A stretch of DNA of 64,000 nt from positions 36,955 to 100,954 of the forward strand of contig CAZHGD010000005.1 of assembly GCA_964531735.1 (NCBI GenBank). Direction: 5' to 3'. A model generated the notes under the pieces. The model was given only the letters and a program-made list of their open reading frames with translations, made no database searches and was not told the origin of the DNA. A program made the translations under genes and the position numbers. Position 1 is the stretch's first letter. Each line of letters starts with the position of its first letter. Shown here piece after piece: positions 1 to 10,300 of the stretch. The DNA is from CAZHGD01 sp964531735 (GTDB lineage: Bacteria; Armatimonadota; UBA10988).

Positions 1-36
1 TGGCCGGAGCGGTAGGCTGCCGCCCGGCGGGTCACC

Positions 37-690
37 TCAGTAGGGCAGCCAGAGCACGGTGCTGAAGTCGGCCTGCTGGGTGGTCAGCTTGGTGATCTCG
101 AACCACTTGGCATGGCCGTCCACGAACACCGAGTTGGCGCCGTTGTTGTGCCGCGGGTTGGCGGTGTCGGTGTACAGCGTGCCGCTGGTAGGCACTGCCG
201 CACCGTCGGGCCAGGCCCAGTCATCGGCCCAGTGGCCCAGCGTGGCATTGTTGCCGGTCAGCGGCGGGAAGCGCACCCACGGATCGTTGTTGAGCGCGCG
301 GCCCTTGCCGTTGTCGACCACCATGATGCACTGGGCCGGCACGGTCACCGTGGCCAAGGCCAGCGTGCCGGCGTTGAACACGCCGGTGTAGTTCACGCCA
401 TAGGTGGTCAGGTTGCTCGACGGGCAGGTGTAGACCTGGTTGTTCTTGACATACGGCTGGGCCACCACCAGCACCCCGAGGTTCGAGACGTTGTACACCG
501 GGAACAGCTCGTCGTAGTCCTGCAGGTACTGGAGCAGACTCAGGCCGATCTGCTTGACGTTGCTGGAGCAACTGGATTGCCGGGCCTTCTCGCGCGCTTT
601 GGCGAACACCGGAAACAGAATTGCGGCCAGAATCGCAATGATGGCGATCACCACCAGCAGCTCGATCAGAGTGAAGGCATGTCTGCGCAT
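37..690 (-). CDS. Type II secretion/pseudopilin-like protein with prepilin leader and H-x9-DG motif
   Basis: A 217-residue protein beginning MRRHAFTLIELLVVIAIIAI, a class III prepilin leader followed by a hydrophobic helix that would be cleaved before Phe6 and methylated by a prepilin peptidase. The next stretch, FPVFAKAREKARQSSC, is typical of the large DUF1559-like families of Armatimonadota and Planctomycetota. Near the C-terminus HNNGANSVFVDG fits the H-x9-DG signature. The ATG at 690 was chosen because the leader starts there and GGGAG lies 8 nt upstream; the reading frame stays open farther upstream without plausible signal sequence. A promoter-like pair lies just upstream. It probably is a surface or pseudopilus subunit; the exact role is unknown, as these genomes carry many such paralogues. 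The family call is firm, the function is not. Confidence 0.88.
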   Translation of the reverse strand: MRRHAFTLIELLVVIAIIAILAAILFPVFAKAREKARQSSCSSNVKQIGLSLLQYLQDYDELFPVYNVSNLGVLVVAQPYVKNNQVYTCPSSNLTTYGVNYTGVFNAGTLALATVTVPAQCIMVVDNGKGRALNNDPWVRFPPLTGNNATLGHWADDWAWPDGAAVPTSGTLYTDTANPRHNNGANSVFVDGHAKWFEITKLTTQQADFSTVLWLPY

Positions 691-1055
691 CTGTCGATCT
701 CCCACTGCCATCGTAGGCGACGCGCGGTGGTCGGCGCAAGTCCAACACGGCGCCCATGTGGCCGCACGCCAGTTCGGCCACGCCAGGCGGGCCGGGGAAG
801 TCGGCCGCCACCTGCTCGGTCTGGGTGCCCACCACGGCCACCAGACCGACCGGCCAGAAGCCGCCGCCCGCGATGACATCGACCAGGCCGCCGGCCAGCA
901 GGCGAGCGAGCCACCGCGCCGCTCCGTTTTCGGGACGGTGAACGCTTCGTGTCGGTTACGCGAAGGCTTTACGGACGCGACACCGCTGCGAAATGAAGCG
1001 GTCCTAGCCTGTCTACGAGGCCGCCCCGAGCCGTGGTGGCCTGAGGAGGCAGAAG
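691..1055. other. Intergenic region between divergent pseudopilin and amtB genes
   Basis: About 365 nt without a convincing gene. It holds the pseudopilin promoter and, close to amtB, a perfect six-base-pair hairpin (ACCGCT at 982-987, AGCGGT at 997-1002, nine-base loop). TAGCCT at 1005-1010 could be a -10 box but no good -35 box precedes it. No sigma54 element was seen. A minus-strand reading frame through 720-950 looks protein-like in composition but has no start, ribosome site or recognisable motif. Confidence 0.5.
710..739 (-). promoter_or_regulatory. Sigma70-like promoter for the pseudopilin gene
   Basis: On the minus strand TTGCGC (734-739) and TACGAT (710-715) are separated by 18 nt. 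They lie about 20 nt before the start codon at 690 and leave room for the GGGAG ribosome binding site. Match by eye only. Confidence 0.4.
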
Positions 1056-2363
1056 GTGAACAGGCTACTGCGAGCCACGCTGGGCGCCCTGGCGGTGGCG
1101 ATGCTGGCGTCGCCCGCGCTGGCGCAGAGCGGGCCGGCCGCCGGCACCAAGATCGATAGCGGAGATACCGCCTGGCTGCTGGTCAGCACCGCCATGGTGA
1201 TGCTGATGACGCCGGGTCTGGCGTTGTTCTATGCCGGCATGGTGCGCCGCAAGAACGTCCTCGGCACGCTGATGCACAGCTTTATCGCGGTGGCCGTGGT
1301 CGGCGTCATGTGGGTCGTGGTGGGCTACTCGCTGGCCTTCGGCAAGGGCGGCGCGTACCTGGGTGACCTCAGCCTGCTGGGCCTGGCCGGCGTGGGTCAG
1401 GAGCCGTGTGACTACGCCAAGACGGTGCCGGCGCTCGCGTTCATGATGTACCAGGGCATGTTCGCGATCATCACGCCGGCGCTGATCTCCGGGGCCGTGG
1501 CCGAACGGATGCGGTTCGGCGCCTACGTGCTGTTCATCGGCCTGTGGTCGCTGCTGGTCTACTGCCCGGTGGCGCACTGGGTCTGGGGCGGTGGCTGGCT
1601 GCAACAGATGGGCGCACTCGACTTCGCCGGCGGCAATGTGGTGCACGTCAGCTCGGGCATCTCGGCGCTGACGCTCTGTGTCCTGCTCGGCCGCCGCAGC
1701 AACGCCGACGAGGACATCCCGGCGCCGCACAACCTGACGCTGACCGTCATCGGCGCCGGCATCCTGTGGTTCGGGTGGTTCGGGTTCAACGGCGGCAGCG
1801 CGCTGGCCTCGAACGGTCTGGCCGCGCTGGCCTTTGTCAACACCAACACCGCGGCGGCGGCAGCCACGCTGGGCTGGCTGCTGGTGGAGTACCTGCGGCA
1901 CGGCCGCCCGACGGTGCTCGGCGCGGTGTCGGGCGCGGTGGCCGGCCTGGTCTCCATCACGCCGGCCGCCGGTTTCGTCACGCCGATGGCGGCGCTGGCC
2001 ATCGGCCTGCTGGGCGGCGCCATCTGCTTCACCGCGGTGGAACTGAAGGGCCGGCTCGGCTATGACGACTCGCTGGACGCGTTCGGCGTCCACGGGGTCG
2101 GTGGCTCGTGGGGCGCGTTGGCGACCGGGCTGTTCGCCATCAAAGCGGTCAACGACGCCGGCAACAACGGGCTGTTCGCCGGCCACCCCGGTCAGTTCGC
2201 GGTGCAGGCCATCTCGGTCGCGGGCACCGCCGTCTACGCCGCGGTGATGACGGTGATCATCGTCAAGGTGCTCGGCGCGCTGATGCCGTTGCGGCTGGAA
2301 GGCGAAGAGGAACTGGACGGTATGGACCTCGTGCTGCACGACGAGGTGGGTTACCGGCTGTAG
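1056..2363 (+). CDS. amtB: Ammonium transporter AmtB
   Basis: A 435-residue Amt/MEP/Rh channel for ammonium uptake at the cytoplasmic membrane. A cleavable signal peptide (residues 1-24, ending ALAQS) precedes the usual eleven membrane segments, as in E. coli AmtB. Diagnostic motifs are GLALFYAGMVRRKN (residues 54-67), DFAGGNVVH (189-197) and DDSLDAFGVHGVGG (337-350). The pore twin histidines should be H197 and H346, and D189 matches the conserved aspartate. The start is GTG with GAGGAGG 6-7 nt upstream. No glnK (PII) gene lies next to it, which is unusual since the pair is normally linked; a PII gene may lie elsewhere. A strong hairpin follows the stop. Confidence 0.97.
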   Translation: MNRLLRATLGALAVAMLASPALAQSGPAAGTKIDSGDTAWLLVSTAMVMLMTPGLALFYAGMVRRKNVLGTLMHSFIAVAVVGVMWVVVGYSLAFGKGGAYLGDLSLLGLAGVGQEPCDYAKTVPALAFMMYQGMFAIITPALISGAVAERMRFGAYVLFIGLWSLLVYCPVAHWVWGGGWLQQMGALDFAGGNVVHVSSGISALTLCVLLGRRSNADEDIPAPHNLTLTVIGAGILWFGWFGFNGGSALASNGLAALAFVNTNTAAAAATLGWLLVEYLRHGRPTVLGAVSGAVAGLVSITPAAGFVTPMAALAIGLLGGAICFTAVELKGRLGYDDSLDAFGVHGVGGSWGALATGLFAIKAVNDAGNNGLFAGHPGQFAVQAISVAGTAVYAAVMTVIIVKVLGALMPLRLEGEEELDGMDLVLHDEVGYRL

Positions 2364-2384
2364 CGGCGGGGCGGGTGACAACGC

Positions 2385-2417
2385 AGCGCGGGGCGGTCAC
2401 CTGGACCACCCCGCGCT
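2385..2417. terminator. Bidirectional terminator hairpin between convergent genes
   Basis: A near-perfect 13-14 bp stem: arms AGCGCGGGG (2385-2393) and CCCCGCGCT (2409-2417), one C-A mismatch, then GGTC/GACC around loop ACCTG. It sits between the ends of amtB (2363) and the opposing gene (2440). There is no long U run, but in GC-rich DNA this position and strength suggest termination on both strands. Confidence 0.65.
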
Positions 2418-2439
2418 ACGGGTTCGGGTGCACCGGCCG

Positions 2440-3612
2440 CTACGGCGCGTTGAGCGCGGCCATCATCTTCAGCTTCCAGATGAGGTCCGTCGAGCCCGCG
2501 AGCAGCATGCCCAGATCGGCTTCGGCCCGCCAGTCGCCGCCGGCGGCTTTGGCCTTCAGCGTGGCGGCGCGGGCCATCAGGTCCACGGCCTGCGGCCGGT
2601 AGGTGGCCGCGTCGTCACCCGCCTGGGCCAGCAGTTGCTCGGTCTCCGCCTTGAACGCCGCCGGGTCGAACCGGGCGATGGACTGCGGGCGGAAGTCGGT
2701 CTCGCGCAGGCGGGCCACATCGGCCGCGCCGTGCGCGGCGAAGTAGTCCAGCGCCTTGGCGTTCGGCGAGCCGGTGAAGTCGTAGACGGCCAGGCGGCCC
2801 TGACCGGCGGCCGGATCGAAGTGGAACGAGCTGACCACGGCATAGCCGCCGATGTCGATCCGGCCGCCCTTGAGGCCCTCGGGCGCCACCAGCGCCGCGC
2901 ACGGACCGTCGCCTTCACCCTTGGCCGGGTCGAAGACCGTGTCGTAGTAGCACAACCAGTTGTCCTGGTCCGGCACGATTTGGAGCGGCTCGCCTTCCTT
3001 CTTGTCCACGCGCGGCGTGCGGACATGCCGATCGCCCTGGCGGTGCCGCGCGGCGGTGAAGAAGCTCGGGTAGCAGGTCAGCTTGACGGTCACCGACTTG
3101 AGCGTCACGCCGGGCTTCGGCCGCCAGGTGACCAGCATCTGCACGTGGTTGGCGTCGGCTGGCAGCACCAGGCGCAGGCCCACCTCGGCGTCGGGATGAG
3201 CGAACAGCGCCTGGAAGCCGCCGCGGCCGCCGCTCTCGTACGGCCGCATCTCGATCTGCCGGTGGGCCAGGGCGTCCTTGCCGTTGATCATCACCGACAG
3301 GAAGCCGCCCCAGTACCAGTTGGCCGGCGTCGGGTCGGGCATGCCGAAGTTGCCCTCGGCGCACGGCCGCTCCTCACCGTGTGAGGGGTCGACGCAACCA
3401 GCGTACCGGAAGCCGTAGCGCACCGAGCCGTTGGCCAGGCTGATCAGGTGCAGCGCCCGCTTGTGCCCCGACCTGCACTCGAAGGTCACCGGCGCCACCT
3501 GCTCGCCCTGGTCCAGCACCGTGACGGTGGCGTCTTCGGCCAGCAGCGGCCACGCCGCCAGCAGTCCGCCGAGCACCGCGAGCCGGACACCGAGTCTGCT
3601 CTGCTTGAGCAT
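2440..3612 (-). CDS. Secreted protein of unknown function
   Basis: A 390-residue protein starting MLKQSRLGVRLAVLGGLLAA, with a signal peptide ending near PLLAED, so exported. AGGAGG lies 7 nt before the ATG at 3612, which fixes the start despite a longer open frame. The mature protein looks beta-rich, with many aromatic residues (NWYWGGF, CYYDTVFD, SSFHFDPAAG) and a helical C-terminus of about 80 residues. No family was recognised. It lies 26 nt downstream of the GH42-like gene on the same strand, so the two are almost certainly co-transcribed and it may help bind or process the same glycan. Confidence 0.8.
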   Translation of the reverse strand: MLKQSRLGVRLAVLGGLLAAWPLLAEDATVTVLDQGEQVAPVTFECRSGHKRALHLISLANGSVRYGFRYAGCVDPSHGEERPCAEGNFGMPDPTPANWYWGGFLSVMINGKDALAHRQIEMRPYESGGRGGFQALFAHPDAEVGLRLVLPADANHVQMLVTWRPKPGVTLKSVTVKLTCYPSFFTAARHRQGDRHVRTPRVDKKEGEPLQIVPDQDNWLCYYDTVFDPAKGEGDGPCAALVAPEGLKGGRIDIGGYAVVSSFHFDPAAGQGRLAVYDFTGSPNAKALDYFAAHGAADVARLRETDFRPQSIARFDPAAFKAETEQLLAQAGDDAATYRPQAVDLMARAATLKAKAAGGDWRAEADLGMLLAGSTDLIWKLKMMAALNAP

Positions 3613-3638
3613 CGCCGTTCCTCCTGACGACTGCGCCG

Positions 3639-6600
3639 TCAGCGCACGGTCCACGTGGCCTCGGCCGAGCGGCCGCTGAACAGCTCGGTCGCGGTGAGCC
3701 GCCACCGGCCGGGCTGGTCGTTGTGCGCCACCGGCACGCGCACCTCGCCGGTGCCGTTCTTCAGTAGCAGCGTCTGCCGGCCCCACAGCGGTTGCCGGCC
3801 GGCCGGATCGGTGACCGTCACCCAGACCGCGTGCTGTTCGCCGCCGCCGGCCGGCACCCGCAGCTTGAGGCCGGCGGTGACCGTGGTGCCCACCGCCGGC
3901 TGCGCGCTGCTCAGGCTCAGGTCGAGGCCCTGGATCGCGTAAGGCAGCGCCAGGTAGAAGCTCGCCCGGCCCCAGCGCAGGCTGGTGTCGATGGTGCGCA
4001 CCTGGCCGAGGTAGCGCCCGCCGCGCAGGTCGTAGACGTGCATCGGCGCCGGCAGCGTGACGCGCGCCGGCACCGGCTCGCCGGCCACCGTGCCCGACGC
4101 CGGGCTGAACCAGGCGCACTGCATCTGCCGCCAGAGCCCGAACATCAGGCCCTGGCCGTTGCGCCAGACACGGGTCTCGACCAGCGGCAACGGGCCGCCG
4201 TCGGGCGCCGTGGCCTTGATCGGGCTCTTCACCTGGGCCAGGTCATAGACGAACCGCCAGACCTTGCGCAGCGCGATGGTGTCCGGATCGTCCGGCTTCG
4301 GTGCCGGTGCCTGCCAGTTGAGCAGCAGCGCCTGCCCGGCGCCGACCTTGTTGACCAGGAACAGCGGCGTCTGACCGGCCTTGCTCAGCGCCGTCGCGCC
4401 GGCCGCCGCCACGCCGCCGTCGACGTGCGCTTCCTTCACCTGCAGGTCGAGCTTGGCGCCCTGGGTGGCGATCTTGTCGCTCAGCGCGGTTCGGGTCGCC
4501 TTGACCGCGGGCTTGTGCTTGATGCCGAACAGGTCGTCCAACATGCCGGCGGGCACCGGCTTGCAGTGGCCGTCGAACACGCCGGGCCGCACATCGGCCA
4601 CCACCGTGCCGCCGGCCTCGACAAACTGCCGGATCGCCTTGGCATCGGACGGCGTGAGCGCCTGGCACTTCGGCAGCACCAGGATGTTGAACTCCTGGCG
4701 CGTCAGCGCGCCGCGCGCCAGCATGTCGCTGGTCAGGTAGCGAAAGTCGAGACCCAGGTCGTAAGTGAGCTGGGTGAAGGTGTTGTGGGTGACCTCGGGG
4801 GTCAGGAAGTCGAGGCCGGGCTCGATCTTGTCGGCCAGGGCCGACGCCACCGAGTAGTAGACCGCGATGCCGCTGTGCGCCACCGGGTTGGCGATCACCA
4901 GGTCGCCCAGCCCGTGCCGCACCGGCTCCATCTCGCGGGTGACCTCGGCGGTGGCCGGCCAGAAGCTCAGCGTCGGCGTCAGGTAGCCGCGCCAACTGCC
5001 CACGCCCGACCACATCCAGTACCAGGCGCTGTCCATGCCCTTCATGACCATGCGCCACGGCGCGTCGGACAGGGCATCGGCGGTCTTCGAGTAGCCGAAC
5101 CAGTTGGAGCGGATCAGCGAGCGCGGCGCCACCGACCGCACCAGGTCGTCGCCGATGCTCGGGTACGGGCCGTAGAACGTGTTGACGTTGCACAGGCCGT
5201 CGTAGTCGTCACCGAAGCCGCCGGTGCCCTCGAAACCGCAGATGGCCTCCGGGTCGATACGCAGGTAGTCCTCGCGGAAGCGCCCGGCGAACTGCATCAG
5301 GTTGTAGCGCGCGAACGCCTGCCGGTCGTACCAGCGCGCCGGCGACTTGGGCAGGGCGCCGTTCTCCATGTTGTCCTTGTGGTCGAGCAGGTCCACTTCG
5401 CCGAACGACCCGTAGGTGCTGCCCCACGAGGCGTTGAGCTGGCCGATGTCACCATACTGCTTCTGCAGCCAGCGGCGGTAGGCGGCGAGGCAGTCGGGAT
5501 GCACGCAGCAGCCCAGCGTGACGCCTTCGTCGCCCAGCGAGTAGGTGAACACGCCGGTCTCGCGGAGCTGGCGCTGGTTGTTGACGATCTTCTGGACGTG
5601 GTTGGTGACGTCCGGCTCGTGGTTCCAGCAGACCGGCAGCATGTGGCCTTGAGGGTTCTTGTCGTCCAGGATGCGCGTGCTGTAGGGCACCAACGAGATA
5701 TCGCAGGCCTTGAGCACCGCGGGCGTCGGGCGCTCACCGAAGCTGCCGAGCAGGCAGGTGTTGTAGCCGGCCAGTTGCATCTGCCGCTGCGCCCAGTAGC
5801 CGAGCACGTCCGTCGGCGTGTCCCACATGACGAAGTTGTGCTGCCCGCGCCGGCGCTTCGGCACGGTGAACGAGGCGTCCTTGAGCTCGAGTTCCTGGCC
5901 GCCGGCCAAGAGCACGGCCTCGACACGCATCAGGATGGTGGCGAACTCGTCGGCACGGTAGTCGAACTCGCTGGCGGCCGCCGCCAGCTGATCGCGCTGG
6001 AGCAGCACGCGGTCCCAGGAGTCGCGGAAGCGCAAGCGCAGCACAGCGCCCGCCGGCGGCGCGCCGCGTAGCGTCACCTTGCCATGGATGGTCCGGCCAC
6101 GCTCGACGTAGCGCTCGTCGAGCGTCACCTGGTCGATGCCGGCGGCGCTGGTGATGGTCAGGTTGCCGGCGCCGCAGGCTTCCACGCCGCGGTCGCTGCG
6201 CACCACGGCATCGACGAAGTAGTCACCGGCACGCAGGTTGGCCGGCAGTCCGAGCGGCAGGTTGGTCACCGTGTTGGCGGGAATCGTGACGGTCTTGTCG
6301 CCCAGCCGCGTCGTCTGTCCGTCGTGGACGCGCCGAAGCTCCAGGGCCACGGTCACCTGGCGCGGCGCCGGGCCGAAGTTGCCCACCAGCGCCTGCTTCG
6401 CGCCCGGCTGGTCCGGCACCAGTTGCGGGCCGCCGACGGTGGTGGTCACGGCCAGGTCGCCCAGCCGATTGGCCGCCCAGAGCGCGGCGCGCCCGACGAT
6501 GAGCTGCCGGTAGTCGTACTCGGCCAGCGCGCGGTAGCTGAACTCCTTGAACGGAGTCAACGAGTTGGCCTGGTAGTTGAGGTGAACGCCCCGGCCCTTG

Positions 6601-7208
6601 CCCAGCTTGTAGGCCGCCGCGTAGTCCTGGACGGCTCGACCGTCCAGCGCCGGCAGCCCCTGCACCAGATTGCCGGGCGTCGGCGTCAGGCGGCGCTTGG
6701 CGGTCATGGCCTCTTTGGCGATGGGGCCGCAGCAGACCAGACCGGCCCCCTTGGCCACCTCGGCGATCATCAGGTACTGGAGCTTGGCCGGCAGCTTCTC
6801 CATCGGCACACCGGCCAGAATGTAGAGCGGATAGGGCTTGGCCAACAGGCGCTCGGCGCGGCGCTGGCCGAACTCGTTGCCCTGGAAGTTCCAGGTGGCC
6901 AGGTTGCCCGCGCCACCGACCAGGACGGCGTCGACGTCGATGTCGAACCGCTGGCGCAGCTCGACCACCTCTCTCAGGCGCGTGCCCAGGTCGCTCCACG
7001 AGCCGTCGTACGGACCCATGTTGACGAAGCACAGCGCGCGCACCGGTCCGCCGGCCAGGCCCTTGGCCCAGGGCTTGTGGGGTGTGACCAGCTCACTGGT
7101 GGTGGCGTGGTCCTCTTCCACTTCCTGAGCGGTGGTGGCCGCGAACGCCGGCACAGCGACGAACAACAGCGACAGAGCGACGCAACGGAGCAGCGAGCAC
7201 CCGAACAT
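3639..7208 (-). CDS. Secreted GH42-like glycoside hydrolase with beta-galactosidase trimerisation-like domain
   Basis: A 1189-residue exported protein: signal peptide MFGCSLLRCVALSLLFVAVP; a beta-sandwich/NEAT-like N-terminal part; then a TIM-barrel region. The stretches YSLGDEGVTLGCC (near residue 550) and AAYRRWLQKQYGDIGQLNAS recall the GH42 region in which the barrel protein stands beside a growing RRWLKxKYG helix. Residues about 770-960 (SGIAVYYS, FVEAGGTVVADVRPGVFDG) resemble the glutamine-amidotransferase-like trimerisation domain of GH42 enzymes, and the last 200 residues form an Ig-like sandwich. GGAGG lies 8 nt upstream of the ATG. The likely role is release of beta-linked sugars outside the cytoplasm. 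The catalytic glutamates cannot be assigned with certainty, since the usual N-E pair reads D-E. Confidence 0.78.
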   Translation of the reverse strand: MFGCSLLRCVALSLLFVAVPAFAATTAQEVEEDHATTSELVTPHKPWAKGLAGGPVRALCFVNMGPYDGSWSDLGTRLREVVELRQRFDIDVDAVLVGGAGNLATWNFQGNEFGQRRAERLLAKPYPLYILAGVPMEKLPAKLQYLMIAEVAKGAGLVCCGPIAKEAMTAKRRLTPTPGNLVQGLPALDGRAVQDYAAAYKLGKGRGVHLNYQANSLTPFKEFSYRALAEYDYRQLIVGRAALWAANRLGDLAVTTTVGGPQLVPDQPGAKQALVGNFGPAPRQVTVALELRRVHDGQTTRLGDKTVTIPANTVTNLPLGLPANLRAGDYFVDAVVRSDRGVEACGAGNLTITSAAGIDQVTLDERYVERGRTIHGKVTLRGAPPAGAVLRLRFRDSWDRVLLQRDQLAAAASEFDYRADEFATILMRVEAVLLAGGQELELKDASFTVPKRRRGQHNFVMWDTPTDVLGYWAQRQMQLAGYNTCLLGSFGERPTPAVLKACDISLVPYSTRILDDKNPQGHMLPVCWNHEPDVTNHVQKIVNNQRQLRETGVFTYSLGDEGVTLGCCVHPDCLAAYRRWLQKQYGDIGQLNASWGSTYGSFGEVDLLDHKDNMENGALPKSPARWYDRQAFARYNLMQFAGRFREDYLRIDPEAICGFEGTGGFGDDYDGLCNVNTFYGPYPSIGDDLVRSVAPRSLIRSNWFGYSKTADALSDAPWRMVMKGMDSAWYWMWSGVGSWRGYLTPTLSFWPATAEVTREMEPVRHGLGDLVIANPVAHSGIAVYYSVASALADKIEPGLDFLTPEVTHNTFTQLTYDLGLDFRYLTSDMLARGALTRQEFNILVLPKCQALTPSDAKAIRQFVEAGGTVVADVRPGVFDGHCKPVPAGMLDDLFGIKHKPAVKATRTALSDKIATQGAKLDLQVKEAHVDGGVAAAGATALSKAGQTPLFLVNKVGAGQALLLNWQAPAPKPDDPDTIALRKVWRFVYDLAQVKSPIKATAPDGGPLPLVETRVWRNGQGLMFGLWRQMQCAWFSPASGTVAGEPVPARVTLPAPMHVYDLRGGRYLGQVRTIDTSLRWGRASFYLALPYAIQGLDLSLSSAQPAVGTTVTAGLKLRVPAGGGEQHAVWVTVTDPAGRQPLWGRQTLLLKNGTGEVRVPVAHNDQPGRWRLTATELFSGRSAEATWTVR

Positions 7209-7394
7209 GGCGCGAACCTCCGCGGTTGACGGCCCCAGGCGAGTCGGCCGTCTATCGCGCCGGTCTTCGGCGGCCGCTGGCGGTGTCCTGCCGGCCGCGT
7301 CAGATGGATTCGCCACCGGTCACCAACGCACAACCTGCGATGGCGACAGGAATGTGGCGCGGCGCTGCGAACGACCGCTCTTGCGGAGACGTCC

Positions 7395-10300
7395 ATGCGC
7401 CTGCTACGAACCGGCTTGCTTCTGTTAGCCTGCGCCACGGCCGGCGGTGCCCAGGTACCCGCCGGCTCGCCGCTGGCACCATTCCAGCCCGATGAGCACA
7501 CGCTGCTGCTCTACCACTGCGACGAGGGCAGCGGCACCGTGGTGCACGACAGCAGCCGCTACGGCTACCACGGCGAGCTCCGTGGCGCCAAGTGGGCACC
7601 GGGCCGGTTCGGCGGCGGGCTGCGGTTCGACGGGCGGCACGACAGCGTCTTCCGCCACCTGACCGAGGCCATCTGCGGGCTGAAGCAGATCACGCTCGAA
7701 TGCTGGTTCCGCCCGGACAATCCCGAGGGCCGGCAGTTCCTGATGGGCAAGGACGTCAGCTTCCATTTCGATGTCACCGACGGTGGCGCGACCTCGCTGT
7801 CCATCTACAACGAGGGCGGCGGCAAGCCGAATGCCGAGGGCAAGCCGCACCAGCATCTCGGCTTCGGCGGCCTCAGTCTGCGCCCGCGAACCTGGCACCA
7901 CAACGCGGTCACCTACGACGGCCGCTTCATCAGCTTCTTCGTCGACGGCGTGCTGCGGCACCGCGTGGCCGCGGCCAAGGACTTCCTGCTGGGCACCAAC
8001 AGCCGCGGGCTATGGCTGGGCTGCTACGTGGGCACCGACTTCTGGTTCAGTGGCCAGATGGACGAGGTCCGCATCTCCGGTTGCGTGCGCTACGACGCCG
8101 AGCGCAAACTCGCCGTGGGTGGAAAGGTGTTCGCCATGCCGGGTCACACGCAGCCGGCCAAAGCCGTGCGCACGCCCGTCCGCACCGGTTTGGCCCAGGT
8201 CGAGGTCACGCTCCGCAAGCGTCACGGCAAGGACGCGGCCGGCTGGGTCTGGCTGCAGCCACCGGGCGGCAAGGCGGCCGTCGTCGGCCGTTACGAGCTG
8301 CGCGGCCTGGCCGACGGCGCCCCGCAGACGGTGCGGTGCGACGTCTCCGACGAGGTGGCCGGCGACGGCACCTACATCCTGGCGCTGGAGCCCACCGACC
8401 AGGCGGGCTACTTCGCCGTCACCAAGGCCACGCTGACCGCCGGTGGGCGCCAACTGGCCGACTGGAGCGGCGCGGTGCAGTCGCGGCGCACCTTCGAGCC
8501 GCCGCTGCTGGTGCCGCTGTGCGCCGGGGCGCCGACGGCGGCGCCGGCCGGGCGCATCACGCTGCTGCCGAAGGGCGCGGCGCGTCTCGGCGGCAGCCTG
8601 GAAATCGTGGCCGAGGATCCGGCCGAACCGCCGCTGCTGTCGGGTGACGGCTTCGCCGAGTACTGGGTCGAGGTGCCGCAGACCACCACCTATCGGTGCT
8701 ACCTGCGCTACACCTCCGCGGCGCTGCGGCCGTGTGACCTGGTCATCGACGGCGACGACCTGCACGACTACCACATGCTGGCGCGCGAGCGCACCGAGAC
8801 CGGCACCACCGCCGACGCGCTATGGCGGTATCAGGGCACCAAGACGCTGTCGGCCGGCTTGCACTGGCTGCGACTACAGGACGTGCTGCCCGACATTGCC
8901 GGTTTGCGGCTCGATCCAGTGGCCGCGGCGCCGGCCGCCGCGGTGCCGTGGGCGCGGTTCGGCGTACCGGCCGAGGACTTCCTGGCGCAGGCGGGCACCT
9001 GGCGCGCGGAGCCGCTGCACGGCGCACCGGGCGGTGCCGCGGTGACCAACGCCGGTGGCGCGCTCCGGTTCACCACGGCGTTTGGCAACCAGAACCCGGC
9101 CGACCTCGACGCCGGTGACGCCGTGCGTCTGCGCCATGCCGGTCAATGGGACCTGGAGCCGTTCGGCCGGCTGACCTGCCGCTTCGACGGCCAGGGCACG
9201 GGGCACTGCGTGGCGCTGCGGCTGGTCGATGCGAAGGGCGACGAGAAGCTGCTCTGGATCGGGCGCGACAGCGAGGCCAAGCCGCGGCAGGTGACTGTGC
9301 CGGTCTCGTTCGAGGGCAACGACGTCTTCGATCCGGCCCATGTGGTGGCCGTCTGCCTGGACCTGGACGAGGGCAACCAGCAGCCGACGCAGGCCCACAC
9401 CTTCGCCGGCGCTCTCGCCGAACTGCGGTTCCACCGCCGCGACGCGGTGGCCCTGCCGGCCGGCTACGAGGGTGATCTGACCCGCGCCAAGGAGGCCCTG
9501 GCGGCTCGCGTGGCTCAAGCGCCAGCCAGCGAGGCACTGCGTTCGCCGGGCTACCGGCCCTGGACGAAGCCGGTGGTGCCCGAAGAGCACCCGCTCTACG
9601 CGACCACCGAACCGAAGCCGGTGACGCGGGCCACGCTGGGCTACCAACTCCATGCCACCGGTGCCCGCGGCATCTCGCCGGAGACGCTGGACGACTACCA
9701 CCGGCACTACGACTTCGGTGATGTCTGCTGGCCGCATATCGGCATCTGCCCGCTGCGGGCCAACTACCCGGACGACGCGGCCTACCAGGCGGCGCTGAAG
9801 GAGTTCGAGCGCCAGTTGGTCGCCGTGCGCGAGCGTGGCCTGCTGCTGTTCGACATCTGGGGCTATGTGCCGTATGAGGCTGGCTTCCCCTGGACGGTGG
9901 CACCGGAGCACAAGGCGATCCTGCTGCGCGTATTCGGTGACCGCTTCCTGGGCTTCGATAACGGCGAGCAGGACGGCCGCTACATCGGCAGCTACGCCCA
10001 CCGTGGCAAGGCCAAGACGCGGCGCGAAGGCTGGTCTGACTTCGTGGCCTGGGACGAGAAAGTCTGCGGCGACAACGGCCACTACATGAACGCCACCGGC
10101 TCGCTGAACTACTCGCACTACTACGGCGAGCGCGGCGCGCGAATGCTCGGCCTGGAGACCGCCCAGGGCCTGCCGAGCGACACGCTGATGTTCAGCTTCC
10201 TGCGCGGTGCCGGCAAGCAGTATGGGCGGCTGATCTACCAGGCCACCTCGGTCTGGAACCGCTTCGGCTACAACATCCACAGCGGGCGCAAGACCGACGG

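Noticed and set aside
720..950. Minus-strand reading frame with protein-like composition upstream of the pseudopilin
   Set aside because: No start codon with ribosome site and no family motif; it is disrupted by the pseudopilin promoter.
691..1055. Possible glutamine-type riboswitch or PII-linked regulation before amtB
   Set aside because: The hairpin at 982-1002 and a GAAG-like stretch do not match the known glnA RNA core well enough; no second conserved element seen.
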